From Solirubrobacteraceae bacterium (GTDB taxonomy: Bacteria; Actinomycetota; Thermoleophilia; Solirubrobacterales; Solirubrobacteraceae), in the NCBI GenBank assembly GCA_017882455.1, contig JADGPL010000006.1, forward strand, positions 1 to 64,000: 64,000 nt of DNA, read 5' to 3'. Under the pieces are notes generated by a model. It ran no database searches. It was not told the origin of the DNA and saw only the letters and a list, made by a program, of their open reading frames with translations. Every line of letters starts with the position of its first letter. Position 1 is the first letter of the stretch. The position numbers and the translations under genes were made by a program. This document shows, in pieces, positions 18,156 through 27,185 of the stretch.

Positions 18156-20332
18156 GGTGCTTGCTTGGGGTCGCGTGCCGGGCTGGCCCGGCGCACGTCG
18201 CGCAGATCGTCGAGAGTGAACCCCTGGACAGTGGAGAGCACCGCATCCAGGGCTACACCGGAGAGCGTCTCCTGCTCGAGCAGGGCGCTCGCTGTCTCCT
18301 CGACCGTGTTCCAGTTGCGATCCAGGACCACCGCGGCGCGCGCCTCGGCGTCACCGACCAGCCGCTCTACCTCGTTGTCGATCAGGTTCAGCGTCGCCGG
18401 ACCCACCGAGCCGAGGTCCTGGAGCGAGGCCCCTAGGAACACCTCGCCGCTCTTCTCGCCGATCGTGACCAGGCCGAGGGCCTCCGACATCCCGAACGAG
18501 GTGACCATGCTGCGCGCGAGCGCGGTCGCCGCGTGCAGGTCGTCGTTGACGCTCGTCGAGGTGTGCCCAAAGGCGATCCGCTCACCCGCCAGCCCAGCGG
18601 TGATCACGATCAGCTGGCTCTGCAGGTCGGGCTTGGTCATGATCGTCTGGTCGCGGTCGGAGAGCATGTGGGCGGCCGTCCCGAGCTGGCGCCCGCGGGC
18701 GACGATCGAGAGCTTGCGCGTCGAGGCCGTGTGCCCGAGGGCGTCGGTGACGACGGCGTGGGCGGCCTCGTGGATCGCGATCAGCCAGCGCTCCTGCTCG
18801 GTGAGGATGTGATGCTTGGCGGGTCCCGCGACGACGCGGTCGATCGCCTCGTCGAGCGTCGCCGCGTCGATCTGCCCGCGTCCGTCGCGCACGCTCAGCA
18901 GGGCCGCCTCGTTGATCACGTTGGCGAGCTCGGCTCCGCTGAAGCCGGGCGTCTGGCGCGCGACCTCCTCGAGCGAGGCATCGGGTGCCAGCGGGCGCTT
19001 GCCCCCGTGCAGGCGCAGGATCTCCAGGCGCCCGTGCACGTCGGGCACGTCGATCACCACCTGGCGGTCGAAGCGACCGGGGCGCAGCAGGGCCGGGTCG
19101 AGGATGTCGGGGCGGTTGGTCGCGCCCATCACCACGAGTCCGCCGTCGCCCGCGAAGCCGTCCATCTCCACGAGGATCTGGTTGAGCGTCTGCTCGCGCT
19201 CGTCGTTGCCCTGACCGATGCCCGCGCCGCGCTTGCGCCCGGCGGCATCGAGCTCGTCGATGAAGATGATCGCGGGCGAGGCCTTGCGGGCCTTGCGGAA
19301 CAGGTCGCGCACGCGGGCCGCGCCGACCCCGACGAGCGACTCGACGAAGTCCGAGCCCGAGAGTGAGAAGAAGGCCGCGTCGGCTTCGCCTGCCACGGCC
19401 TTGGCGAGCAGCGTCTTGCCGGTGCCCGGGGGCCCCACCAGCAGCACGCCCTTGGGCGCCGCCGCGCCAACCGCGAGGTACTTGCTCGGGTCGGCGAGGT
19501 AGTCGCGTATCTCCTTGAGCTCCGCGAGCGCTTCGCCCGCGCCGGCGACGTCGGCGAAGGTGATCCTGTCGGCGGTTCCCTTGCCCTTCTTGCGCCCCTT
19601 GCCCGTGAACTGCGAGAAGGCCGCGATCCCGCCGGCGCCGCCGTCGGCGCCGAGCCGCGTGAAGAAGGAGAACAGGCACACCAGCAGCAGGATCGGGATC
19701 AGGAACTGGACGACGATCGCCTTGGTCGGCTTGCCCGACTGCTGATCGACCGATACGACCGCCCCACTGCTGTCGAGTTCGCGCGCCAGCTCCTGCGTCT
19801 GGGCTCCGGAGGCCGGATAGGCCGCCCACAGCCGCTGCGCTTCGGCGACCGGTGCAGCGCCAGTGGCCGTGGTCGTGCCTCCGGTGGCACCCGTCGCACC
19901 GCCTTCGCTGCCTGCGACGGTGCCGGCCGGTGACACCACCGGTGCCGTGGACGTCGTGGTGATCTCCACCCGGCTGTCGTGATCGAGCAGGATCGCGCTC
20001 GCGATGTCGTGGCGCTTGGCCAGCGTCTGCACGGCGCTGAGCGGCACCTCCCGCCCGGAGCTGCCCGGCTTGATCTCCCCGAGGAGAGTCGAAAAGGCGA
20101 TGGCGAGCCCGATCGAGGCCAGCAGGAGGAACAACGAGAGCGGGTCGCGCAGGGCGATCCGCCGCAACGCCGAGAGGAAGCCGCTGATGGCCACCAGAAC
20201 CGGGCTGCGACGGTGCGCCAGGCCCGAGCGCACGGTCGCCGCAGCGGTGCCCCCGGGAGCTTTGCCGTTGGTGGACCCCTTGCCGCCGGTGGGTGGCGGA
20301 TCGGGTGCTGGTGTCGTGGGTTCGTCTGTCAT
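18152..20332 (-). CDS. ftsH: FtsH-type membrane AAA+ zinc metalloprotease
   Basis: The protein is 726 aa, longer than typical FtsH (about 610-650). It has a Pro/Gly-rich cytosolic N-tail, TM1 at ~63-85, an extended Gly/Thr-rich extracytoplasmic insert (~86-204) and TM2 at ~207-226. The AAA+ module follows: Walker A GPPGTGKT at 300-307, Walker B IIFIDE at 355-360, and the second region of homology with RPGRFDR near 417-423. The zinc site HEAAH is at 521-525 in the peptidase domain. It degrades misfolded or regulatory membrane and cytosolic proteins in an ATP-dependent way. It heads an operon of secreted proteins, an unusual setting. Four PHO-box pairs lie in the divergent region upstream. It may be an accessory paralogue, not the housekeeping FtsH. 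Confidence 0.93.
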   Translation of the reverse strand: MTDEPTTPAPDPPPTGGKGSTNGKAPGGTAAATVRSGLAHRRSPVLVAISGFLSALRRIALRDPLSLFLLLASIGLAIAFSTLLGEIKPGSSGREVPLSAVQTLAKRHDIASAILLDHDSRVEITTTSTAPVVSPAGTVAGSEGGATGATGGTTTATGAAPVAEAQRLWAAYPASGAQTQELARELDSSGAVVSVDQQSGKPTKAIVVQFLIPILLLVCLFSFFTRLGADGGAGGIAAFSQFTGKGRKKGKGTADRITFADVAGAGEALAELKEIRDYLADPSKYLAVGAAAPKGVLLVGPPGTGKTLLAKAVAGEADAAFFSLSGSDFVESLVGVGAARVRDLFRKARKASPAIIFIDELDAAGRKRGAGIGQGNDEREQTLNQILVEMDGFAGDGGLVVMGATNRPDILDPALLRPGRFDRQVVIDVPDVHGRLEILRLHGGKRPLAPDASLEEVARQTPGFSGAELANVINEAALLSVRDGRGQIDAATLDEAIDRVVAGPAKHHILTEQERWLIAIHEAAHAVVTDALGHTASTRKLSIVARGRQLGTAAHMLSDRDQTIMTKPDLQSQLIVITAGLAGERIAFGHTSTSVNDDLHAATALARSMVTSFGMSEALGLVTIGEKSGEVFLGASLQDLGSVGPATLNLIDNEVERLVGDAEARAAVVLDRNWNTVEETASALLEQETLSGVALDAVLSTVQGFTLDDLRDVRRASPARDPKQAP

Positions 20333-20528
20333 TTCGAGCGCAGGGGGGCGATAGCTGGGATCGTCATGTTCGAGATCGATGCGACGGGCGGTGCACCCAG
20401 TCGCGTGGTCGAGATCTTCGGCTGGACTACATCCGAATCCCGAATATCACACGCCAGGGCAGTCGCGAAAGGCGGCCGACGAATCGATCGACGGCAGCCT
20501 CACACGCCGCAGACCGAAATGCAATGGC

Positions 20529-20646
20529 GTTCACAAAAACGACACAGGACCCGCCGAGGACCTTCACAAAACTTACACAACAGGTCTGCGTTCACAAAAA
20601 AGACACAAGCTGGAGGGGCGAGTCTGGCGTTCACAAAAACGAAACA
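20529..20646 (+). promoter_or_regulatory. cluster of four PHO-box-like repeats in the ftsH/pst divergent region
   Basis: Four units begin at 20529, 20562, 20590 and 20629. Each is TTCACA followed 11 bp later by a second CACA/AACA core (for example TTCACAAAAACGACACA). Starts of the units are 33, 28 and 39 bp apart. They read toward pstS (start 20791) and lie about 200-310 bp from the ftsH start at 20332. They are the only notable content of the 20333-20790 gap, apart from a weaker TTCACA at 20710. Number, phasing and position before a pst operon make PHO-box identity the most likely reading. Confidence 0.75.
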
Positions 20647-20790
20647 CCAACGGCGACCCGCATCGACAGGCTTCGCGTGGGGTGATGTTCATCGCGCATA
20701 CCGCATCGATTCACACCTCGCTCTGTTTGCACCCTGAGCGTCGTCGACGCTAGAGCAGTGCCAACTCCCGAAAACAAAGGAGCAAAGACT

Positions 20791-21618
20791 GTGCGCGCGC
20801 ATCGCACCCTCGCAGTTTCAGTAATCATTGGGCTCGTCCTGGCAGTGCCGGCCGGCGCTGCCGCAAAGCGGGTGATCATCGACGGCTCGACCTCGATGCT
20901 GCCGCTCGTCCAGAAACTCGCCAACGCCTACCACAAGGCCTACCCCAAGATCCCGGCGCCGAAAGTTGGCGGCGGCCAGACGGCGATCGGCATCGGCGAC
21001 GCGTCCGCGGGCAGGGTGGACATCGGTGACGCCTCCCGCGACCCGATCCCGGGCGTCGATCCCAAAGGCCTGGTCTTCAGCAAGATCGCCCGCGACGGCG
21101 TCTGCGTGATCACCAACAGCGCCAACCCCCTGCCCAACCTCTCGCAGGAAACCGTCCAGGGCATCTTCACCGGCTCGATCCGCGACTGGAGCAACGTACC
21201 GGGCGCGACAGTCACGGGACCGATCGACCTGTTCGACCGCGACGGCGCCTCCGGTACCCAGGACGCCTTCCGGAACATCTTCCTGGGCGAAAGCACACAG
21301 ATCTCCCCAAGCGCCACCGCCGAGAACTCCGAGGGCCTGGAGGTCAACGCCGTGGGCAGCGGCAACGACAAGAACGCCATCGGCTTCGTGTCGTTCGCGG
21401 CCACCATCGGCTCGAGCGTTCACACGGTCAACTACCAGGGGATCCCCTGCACGCTGCGCAACGCCAAGTCCGGTCAGTACGGAGGCGTGCGCAACTTCTG
21501 GATGGTCACCAAGGGCGTTCCGAAGGGCGAAGCCGCCAAGTTCATCAACTGGGTCACCAAGCCGAACAACACCACGGTCCGCGCGATCGTCAGCTCCGAG
21601 TGGATAGCCATCCACTAG
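20791..21618 (+). CDS. pstS: PstS-type phosphate-binding protein, operon 1
   Basis: This 275-aa protein starts at GTG 20791 with AAAGGAG 9 nt upstream; an upstream GTG at 20758 lacks a ribosome site. The signal peptide ends near GAAA-KRVI without a lipobox cysteine, so it is secreted or wall-held rather than a lipoprotein. Motifs: IDGSTSMLPLVQKLANAY (phosphate loop 1), VGGGQTAIGIGDASAGRVDIGDASR (family second loop region), and RDGASGTQDAFRNIF. It is short for PstS but typical of the compact PstS type. It leads pstSCAB plus a lipoprotein gene. Confidence 0.88.
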   Translation: MRAHRTLAVSVIIGLVLAVPAGAAAKRVIIDGSTSMLPLVQKLANAYHKAYPKIPAPKVGGGQTAIGIGDASAGRVDIGDASRDPIPGVDPKGLVFSKIARDGVCVITNSANPLPNLSQETVQGIFTGSIRDWSNVPGATVTGPIDLFDRDGASGTQDAFRNIFLGESTQISPSATAENSEGLEVNAVGSGNDKNAIGFVSFAATIGSSVHTVNYQGIPCTLRNAKSGQYGGVRNFWMVTKGVPKGEAAKFINWVTKPNNTTVRAIVSSEWIAIH

Positions 21619-21622
21619 CCCG

Positions 21623-22627
21623 GTGACTCTCCGCAGAGCACGACCCCCGCGGCAGATGACCGCGGGCAGGATCGACCGGCGCGTCGAGCTCACGCTCGGC
21701 GCGCTGGCGGTCGCGGTGCTCGCGATGATCGCGGCGATGACCGCGACGGTCATCGCGAAAGGCTGGCCATCCTTCTCTCACAACGGCCTCAGCTGGTTCG
21801 GACCCGGCGGCGATGTCGACACGCAGCTACGGGCCATGCAGGAAGCCAAGGCCCTCCCGGGACACTCGCTGTACTACTTCCGCGCCTGGCCGCTGATCTG
21901 GGGAACGCTCGTGACCACGCTCGCCGCCGTCCTGATCGCGTTGGTCATCTCCACGCTGGCGGCGATCTTCCTGACCGAGTTCGCACCCCCGGCGATGCGC
22001 CGAACACTCGACCCCGTGATCAGGTTGCTGGCCGGCGTTCCATCGGTGATCTACGGCCTGATCGGGATCCTCGCGATCGCCCCGTGGATCAACCAGCACC
22101 TGCTCAGCAACTCGCGCAAGGCCTCCGTCTCGATCGTCGTCCAACTCAACGGAGCCAATCTCACAACCGCCACGCTGATCCTGATCGTGATGATCCTGCC
22201 GATCATGGTCGCGATCAGCGCCAACGCGCTGGCGGCGGTGCCGCCAGCTTGGCGTGAGGGGTCGGTGGCCCTGGGGGTGAACCGTTGGCGCACGATCTGG
22301 CGTGTGTCGCTACGCACGGCGCGACCGGCCATCATCGCCGCGACCATCCTTGCCACCGCGCGCGCGCTCGGCGAGGCCGTGATGCTGGGGATGGTCTCGG
22401 GTGGACGCGGCTTTGCCGCCAACCCGCTCGACGGGATCACGTTCCTGTTCGAGCCCGTGCGCCCGCTCGCCGCGACGATCTTCCAGAACTCCGACGGCCT
22501 GACGATACCCGTGCTCGCGCACACGATCTACGCGATCGGGGCCGTGCTGCTCGTCTCCGCAGCGATGCTCTCGCTGGCGGGCTGGGCGGCGAAGCGCCAG
22601 CTCGGACGCTACGGAATCCGCGCCTGA
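21623..22627 (+). CDS. pstC: phosphate ABC transporter permease PstC, operon 1
   Basis: This 334-aa, six-helix inner-membrane permease carries the binding-protein-dependent transport (EAA) loop signature AVPPAWREGSVALGVNRWRTIW. PstC features include LLAGVPSVIYGLIGILAIAPW and a long N-terminal loop after TM1. The GTG at 21623 is 4 nt past the pstS stop; the ATG at 21656 is an alternative, and neither has a strong ribosome site. Its TGA overlaps the pstA ATG (TGATG). It forms the channel with PstA. Confidence 0.9.
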   Translation: MTLRRARPPRQMTAGRIDRRVELTLGALAVAVLAMIAAMTATVIAKGWPSFSHNGLSWFGPGGDVDTQLRAMQEAKALPGHSLYYFRAWPLIWGTLVTTLAAVLIALVISTLAAIFLTEFAPPAMRRTLDPVIRLLAGVPSVIYGLIGILAIAPWINQHLLSNSRKASVSIVVQLNGANLTTATLILIVMILPIMVAISANALAAVPPAWREGSVALGVNRWRTIWRVSLRTARPAIIAATILATARALGEAVMLGMVSGGRGFAANPLDGITFLFEPVRPLAATIFQNSDGLTIPVLAHTIYAIGAVLLVSAAMLSLAGWAAKRQLGRYGIRA

Positions 22628-23652
22628 TGGCCACCGGTCAGCTCGCACCCTCCCCGCCGCCGGGGCTGTCGATCGCGCGCACCGGTCGCGAAGGCACAGG
22701 CTCGTGGCCGCTCGTCGATCGGATCGCATTCTGGCTGTGCTGGATCACGGGCATCGGGCTGTGCGTGACCGCCATCGCGATCGTGCTGTTCATGATGGTG
22801 AAGGGCATCTCCTATCTGCACCTCGACATGCTCGTGCAGTCTCCAGCGCCGTCGGCGATCCAGAGCCAGAGCGGCGGGATCCTGGATCCGATCGTGGGAA
22901 CCTTGATCGTCGCGGCGATCGGCACGGCGATCGCGGCCCCGATCGGCGTGGCGCTCGCCGCGTGGCTGTCGGAGTACAGGCGCCCGGCCTGGCTGGCGCA
23001 CACAGTCGAGTCGGCGATCGAAATCATCGCGGGGGCGCCGAGCGTCGTGCTGGCGCTGTTCGGGCTGCTGATCTTCTCGCAGGGCTTTCTCGGATTCCTC
23101 TCCCAGACGGCCGCCAACGGAGCGGTCTACGGCCGCTCCTTCATCGCCGCCGGTGTGGTGATGGCCGTACTCGCGCTGCCCCTGATCGTCGGCTCCGTGC
23201 GCGAGGCCCTCGAGCAGCTGCCCGATCGCCTACGCGAGGCCTCCTATGCGCTCGGACGTACGCGCGCCACGACGATCCGGCGCGTCCTGCTTCCCTCGAT
23301 ACGCCCGAGCATCGCCACCGGAACGGTACTCGGAATGGGGCGAATCATCGGGGACACCGCGATCATCAGGATCCTGCTCGGCGTCTCGCTGACGAACCAG
23401 GGCGTAGGGCATCTGCCGATCATCGGAGCGCTCCGAGGCACAGGCTCGACGCTCACGAGCTACGTCTATGAAAACTCGCCGGCCGGCGAAGGCAACGCCC
23501 CCCAGAAGGCCTACGCGGCCGCCTTCCTGCTGCTCGTGCTCGTGCTCGCGCTCAACGGGCTTGTCACGTGGCTGACGAATGCCGGCGCGGGAGAACGACG
23601 TGGGCCGCGCACTGCATTTCGACTGCTGCGATTCTCGGGCGCGCAGGAATGA
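22627..23652 (+). CDS. pstA: phosphate ABC transporter permease PstA, operon 1
   Basis: The protein is 341 aa. The ATG at 22627 overlaps the pstC stop (TGATG); the longer open frame starting at 22285 is an out-of-frame shadow of pstC. It shows six hydrophobic segments, an EIIAGAPSVVLALFGLLIF segment typical of PstA, and the EAA loop LEQLPDRLREASYALGRTRATTIRRV. A longer than usual loop near residue 285 (YENSPAGEGNAPQKAYAAAF) is also typical of PstA. It pairs with PstC. Confidence 0.9.
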   Translation: MATGQLAPSPPPGLSIARTGREGTGSWPLVDRIAFWLCWITGIGLCVTAIAIVLFMMVKGISYLHLDMLVQSPAPSAIQSQSGGILDPIVGTLIVAAIGTAIAAPIGVALAAWLSEYRRPAWLAHTVESAIEIIAGAPSVVLALFGLLIFSQGFLGFLSQTAANGAVYGRSFIAAGVVMAVLALPLIVGSVREALEQLPDRLREASYALGRTRATTIRRVLLPSIRPSIATGTVLGMGRIIGDTAIIRILLGVSLTNQGVGHLPIIGALRGTGSTLTSYVYENSPAGEGNAPQKAYAAAFLLLVLVLALNGLVTWLTNAGAGERRGPRTAFRLLRFSGAQE

Positions 23653-23671
23653 GCCGACTCCAGGAGGACCG

Positions 23672-24583
23672 ATGGACCCGATGATGCCGCCACCGGTGCG
23701 GCGGATCGCGCTCGACCGCGATCCCTTCATCGCCCCCCCGAAGCCGATCGCAAATGGCGCCGCCCCCACCGCCGTCGCGGCGCGTCCACGCGCTGTCAGG
23801 GCTCCGGCGCCGATCGTACGCGAGCGCATGGCGGTGGAATCGGTGTGGCTCGCCTACGGCGAGAACTGGGTGGTGCGCGACGTGAGCCTGCCGGTGCGCC
23901 AAGGCGAGGTGCTGGCGATGATCGGCGCCTCGGGCTCAGGCAAGACAACGCTCTTGCGCTCGCTGAACCGTCTGACCGAGGTAACCGCCGGCGCCGCCCG
24001 CGCCGGGCGCATCAGCCTCGACGGCAACGATATCCACGAGCTCGAGGTCAACACCCTCAGGCGAAGGGTGACGATGGTCTTCCAGCAGCCCAACCCGTTC
24101 CCGATGAGCATCTTCGACAACGTCGCCTACGCCCTCGCCGAGCGCCCCGGGCGTGGCGGCAGGCGTCGGCGCAGGAGCGCCAAGATCGAGAGCGCGGTCA
24201 ATGACGCCCTCCAGCGCGCCGGGCTCTACGACGAGGTGGCATCCGATCTCGATCGCTCTGCGCTGCGGCTATCCGGCGGCCAGCAGCAGCGACTGTGCAT
24301 CGCGCGCGCGCTGGCGGCCGAGCCGGAGGTCCTGCTGCTGGACGAGCCCTGCTCCGCCCTGGATCCGATCTCCACGGCCATCATCGAGGACCTGATCGTG
24401 CAGCTGCGCGAGAGCGTGGCGGTCGTGATCGTGACCCACAACCTCCAGCAGGCCTTCCGCGTCGCCGACCACGTCGCCTTCATGCACCTCGGCGAGCTGA
24501 TCGAGTACGGCTCCAGCGAGCAGGTGTTCGACCGCCCCAAACGCGACCGCACGCGCGAGTACATAAGCGGAGCCTTCGGGTGA
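23672..24583 (+). CDS. pstB: phosphate ABC transporter ATPase PstB, operon 1
   Basis: The protein is 303 aa from the ATG at 23672, preceded by AGGAGG; the frame opens earlier but overlaps pstA. Motifs are Walker A GASGSGKTT, Q-loop FQQPNPFPM (the FQxPNPFP signature is diagnostic for PstB), ABC signature [15 protein letters not shown], Walker [13 protein letters not shown] and H-loop VTHNLQQA. An N-terminal Pro/Ala extension of about 50 residues and an Arg-rich insert ([12 protein letters not shown]) near 160 are unusual. Its TGA overlaps the GTG of the lipoprotein gene. Confidence 0.93.
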   Translation: MDPMMPPPVRRIALDRDPFIAPPKPIANGAAPTAVAARPRAVRAPAPIVRERMAVESVWLAYGENWVVRDVSLPVRQGEVLAMIGASGSGKTTLLRSLNRLTEVTAGAARAGRISLDGNDIHELEVNTLRRRVTMVFQQPNPFPMSIFDNVAYALAERPGRGGRRRRRSAKIESAVNDALQRAGLYDEVASDLDRSALRLSGGQQQRLCIARALAAEPEVLLLDEPCSALDPISTAIIEDLIVQLRESVAVVIVTHNLQQAFRVADHVAFMHLGELIEYGSSEQVFDRPKRDRTREYISGAFG

Positions 24584-25317
24584 GGTGGGCCGCTCTCGCC
24601 CTCGTGGCGCTGACGCTCACAGGCTGCGAGACGACCCAGGAAAAGGCAGCCAAGCTCGAAAAGATCGCCGAGCTTCACGAACGCGAAGCCGCCAAGCACG
24701 GCGCGCCCGGGAAACGCGGGCTGGCGATCGTTCACGAGAGCACCAAGGTGAGGATCCTCGCCACCTCGGTCCTGCACAGCTCCGAAGGCGTCGCCGCCGT
24801 GGTGACCCTACGCAACACCTCCGCCACCACGATGCGCAACGTTCCCGTGGCGATCACGCTCACGAGCGCAAGCGGTACGGCCGTGTACAGCAACAATGCA
24901 CCCGGGCTCTCCCCCGCGCTGGTCTCTGCCCCGCTGCTGCCGGCCCACGGGGAGCTGACCTGGATCGACGATCAGATCCCCGTCGGTGGAGCCCCCACGC
25001 GCGTGCGGGCGAAGGTGGGCGAAGGCGAAGCGACCAGCGTGGCGATCCCGCGTTTGAGCGTGCAGGGCGCGCACGTCTACGAAGACCCCACCAACGGGCC
25101 AGGAGCCGAAGGCGTCCTCGTCAACCACTCCAGCATCTCTCAGCAGGAACTCGTGGTGTACGCGGTGGCCCGGCGCGGCGCCGCGATCGTCGCGGCGGGT
25201 CGCGCGATCCTGCCCCAGGCCCCCGCGGGCGCCTCCATACGCTTCCAGGTCTTCTTCATCGGCGATCCCCGTGGGGGAAAGCTCGAAGTGAGCGCGCTGC
25301 CGACATCCCTCGGCTGA
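24580..25317 (+). CDS. lipoprotein encoded at the end of pst operon 1
   Basis: This 245-aa protein starts at GTG 24580, overlapping the pstB stop by 4 nt (GTGA). The N-terminus is a lipoprotein signal with lipobox LTGC (WAALALVALTLTGCETT), so it should be membrane-anchored outside the cell. A short charged helix (KAAKLEKIAELHEREAAKH) follows, then a beta-rich body like FxLYD/DUF4352-type immunoglobulin-like domains (VAAVVTLRNTSATTMRNVPVAITL). I do not recognise a named family. Tight coupling to pstB suggests a role in phosphate uptake or sensing at the cell surface; this is inference. Stop 25317 converges with the regulator ending at 25328. Confidence 0.8.
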   Translation: MRWAALALVALTLTGCETTQEKAAKLEKIAELHEREAAKHGAPGKRGLAIVHESTKVRILATSVLHSSEGVAAVVTLRNTSATTMRNVPVAITLTSASGTAVYSNNAPGLSPALVSAPLLPAHGELTWIDDQIPVGGAPTRVRAKVGEGEATSVAIPRLSVQGAHVYEDPTNGPGAEGVLVNHSSISQQELVVYAVARRGAAIVAAGRAILPQAPAGASIRFQVFFIGDPRGGKLEVSALPTSLG

Positions 25318-25327
25318 ATCGAGACCC

Positions 25328-26224
25328 CTAGGCAGCCAACAGATCTTCCGCGGGAGGAGCGCCGACGTGGAGGTCGTGAACGGCCGCGGCCTCCGTCGCC
25401 TCAGCGGCGAGACGGTAGCCGATCGCGAAGTGGGTGTGGACGTAGCGCCAGCCGGGTGAAGCGCGCTCGAGCTTCCTGCGGAGCTTGTGCACGAACACGT
25501 CCACTGAACGGTCGTTGCGAGCCATCTCGTAGCCCCAGAGGGATTCGTATATGCGCTCTCGCGGGAGCACCTCACCACCGGCGCGAGCGAGCAGGACGAT
25601 CAGCTGGTACTCGCGTCGTGTCAGGCGCACGCTGACTCCACGCACGAACGCCTGATATTGATCCGGGCGGATCTCCACCTCGCCCAGGGTCACGGGCGTG
25701 AAGTCACGCGCCTCCGCGCGACGACGGTGATGCGTGATCGCTTCGATGCGGGCGAGCAGCTCCTCCGGGTGGCATGGCTTGCTCAGCCAGTCGTCGGCTC
25801 CCAGGCGCAGGGCGCGCACGCGCTCTGCGGCGGTCGAGGCGCCGGTGCAGACGATCACCCTCAGGTCCGGGCGCTGCTCGCACAGCCGCCCCAGCCAGGT
25901 CCAGCGTCTGGACCCGAGGACCGCGAGGTCGAGGACCAGAACGTCCGCCTCGATCGCCGCGAGCGCCTTCGCCGAGATCCTCGAGGACAGCACCTCGTGT
26001 CTCCATCCTGGCCGCTCGAGCCGCTTGGCCAGCACGACCAGGAAGCCCGAGTCGCGATCGAGGATCGCGATCCTCAGCGCCCGCGGCTGCTCCTCCTCGC
26101 CGCCGGCCAGGAGCGCCGAGAGCGCGGGACTGGGCCGCTTGCTCGGCAGCCTGTTCGCGTGCCCTGCACTCGAGATCTCGGTCGCAGCCCGTACGCCGAG
26201 TTGAGAACGTCCCTGAGTCTTCAT
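25328..26224 (-). CDS. OmpR/PhoB-family response regulator (copy 1)
   Basis: This 298-aa protein has a Ser/Ala-rich N-extension of about 50 residues. A receiver domain follows with the acidic LDRD, the phospho-acceptor Asp in VLVLDLAV, Thr in VCTGAS and the Lys in SKPCHPEE. A winged-helix DNA-binding domain follows (LTRREYQLIVLLARAGGEVLPRERI, then RSVDVFVHKLRRKLE and HTHFAIGYR). It is a close paralogue of the regulator at 32565-33446 and converges with pst operon 1. A PHO box pair lies ~86 bp upstream, suggesting autoregulation. No kinase gene is adjacent. Probable phosphate regulator (PhoB/PhoP/RegX3 role). Confidence 0.85.
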   Translation of the reverse strand: MKTQGRSQLGVRAATEISSAGHANRLPSKRPSPALSALLAGGEEEQPRALRIAILDRDSGFLVVLAKRLERPGWRHEVLSSRISAKALAAIEADVLVLDLAVLGSRRWTWLGRLCEQRPDLRVIVCTGASTAAERVRALRLGADDWLSKPCHPEELLARIEAITHHRRRAEARDFTPVTLGEVEIRPDQYQAFVRGVSVRLTRREYQLIVLLARAGGEVLPRERIYESLWGYEMARNDRSVDVFVHKLRRKLERASPGWRYVHTHFAIGYRLAAEATEAAAVHDLHVGAPPAEDLLAA

Positions 26225-26309
26225 GCCCCCGTACTCCGATCTTCAAGCTAACAATGGGAGCGACTTGTATCTAAAAAATCTTCACAATGCAAGTCCGGAA
26301 TATGCGGAA

Positions 26310-26326
26310 TGTGAAGGCTTTGTGAA
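26310..26326 (-). promoter_or_regulatory. PHO box upstream of regulator copy 1
   Basis: Two perfect TTCACA half-sites on the minus strand (26326-26321 and 26315-26310) are spaced 11 bp and face the regulator start at 26224. A single plus-strand TTCACA also occurs at 26281. This lies in the 214-bp gap after the DUF47 gene. Confidence 0.7.
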
Positions 26327-26438
26327 AACGTCCATCCCGTGACGCTCCGATTCCCCCTCGCGCAGCCCCGAGACGACCATCGCGCGCGAGGTCAAGTGCA
26401 ACTTCCGCCGCGTGCGCGCAGGGCGAGCTGGGAGGGGC

Positions 26439-27074
26439 TCAGCGCGGGCGCCGGCGCTGCTTGAGCGTGATGCCCTCGAGCACGTGGGCAACCGTCTCAC
26501 AGGCGTCCACGGCGGCCTCGAGCGACTCGAAGATGTCCTTCCAGCGAATCACGACCATCGGGTCGATGCCGCCGGCGAACAGGGAGGCGACGCCGTCTCG
26601 CTGCAGGCGATCGCCCTCGTTCTCGAGACGGTGGATCTCGACCAGGTGCGGCCCGAGCTCGGTGCCGGTGCGCAACGAGCGCAGAGCCTGGGCGATCTGC
26701 TCACCGGCGCCGACGAGCACCTCGGTGAACTCCACGGCCTGCTCCATCGGCGCCTCGACGCCGTAGAGGCCGAGCTGTGCCGCCGCCTGCTCGGAGTGAT
26801 CGACGATGTCATCGAGCGCTGTCGCCAGCGCATAGCCATCGCCGGCGTCGAAGGGAGCCCGGACGCGTCCGCGCCCGGCAAGGCGGTGGATGATGTCGTG
26901 GGTGATGCGGTCGCCTTCCTGCTCGCAGACCTTCAGGTCCTGCGCCAGCGTTGCGTGCTCGGGATAGTCCACGAGCAGGTCGCGCAGCAGCAGGCCGCAT
27001 CGCTGGACGTTGCGTCCAGCCTCCTCGACGAGGCCCATCAGGGTGCTGTCTACGCCTCGCCGCGGAAAAACCAT
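26439..27074 (-). CDS. DUF47/PhoU-like phosphate transport regulator
   Basis: This 211-aa all-helical protein has the DUF47 (PhoU-like, Pit accessory) pattern: VKVCEQEGDRITHDIIHRL-like helix near residue 50, ALDDIVDHSEQAA (metal-binding E/DxxxD type) near 88, and IHRLENEGDRLQRDGVASLF near 147. It is a cytoplasmic regulator known mostly beside Pit-type low-affinity phosphate transporters, but no pit gene is in this window. A PHO box pair is about 40 bp upstream, shared with the divergent winged-helix gene. Confidence 0.85.
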   Translation of the reverse strand: MVFPRRGVDSTLMGLVEEAGRNVQRCGLLLRDLLVDYPEHATLAQDLKVCEQEGDRITHDIIHRLAGRGRVRAPFDAGDGYALATALDDIVDHSEQAAAQLGLYGVEAPMEQAVEFTEVLVGAGEQIAQALRSLRTGTELGPHLVEIHRLENEGDRLQRDGVASLFAGGIDPMVVIRWKDIFESLEAAVDACETVAHVLEGITLKQRRRPR

Positions 27075-27113
27075 TCAGCGAGGATATTGACGCACGCGAT
27101 ACGTTCCCGTTCT

Positions 27114-27130
27114 TTCACAGATTTTTCACG
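27114..27130 (+). promoter_or_regulatory. PHO box between DUF47 gene and receiver-less regulator
   Basis: TTTCACA and TTTCACG half-sites are 11 bp apart in the short divergent region. A GATAAC element that could serve as a -10 follows at 27135-27140 for the plus-strand gene. Confidence 0.6.
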
Positions 27131-27185
27131 ATTGGATAACCAGTTTGCAACGCCTCCCAGGCGCTGGCCTGCGACGCTCCGCGTC

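Noticed and set aside
20529-20646. The four TTCACA-type repeats as a CRISPR array
   Set aside because: Repeats are only ~17 bp with irregular 11-22 bp gaps, no spacers of constant length and no cas genes; PHO boxes explain them better.
22285-22626. N-terminal extension of PstA (455-codon frame)
   Set aside because: The extension is antiphase to PstC coding sequence; the ATG at 22627 overlaps the pstC stop and begins the PstA family N-terminus.
26412-27185. A long N-terminal part for the winged-helix protein (382-codon frame)
   Set aside because: That part is antisense to the DUF47 gene and has no receiver motifs.
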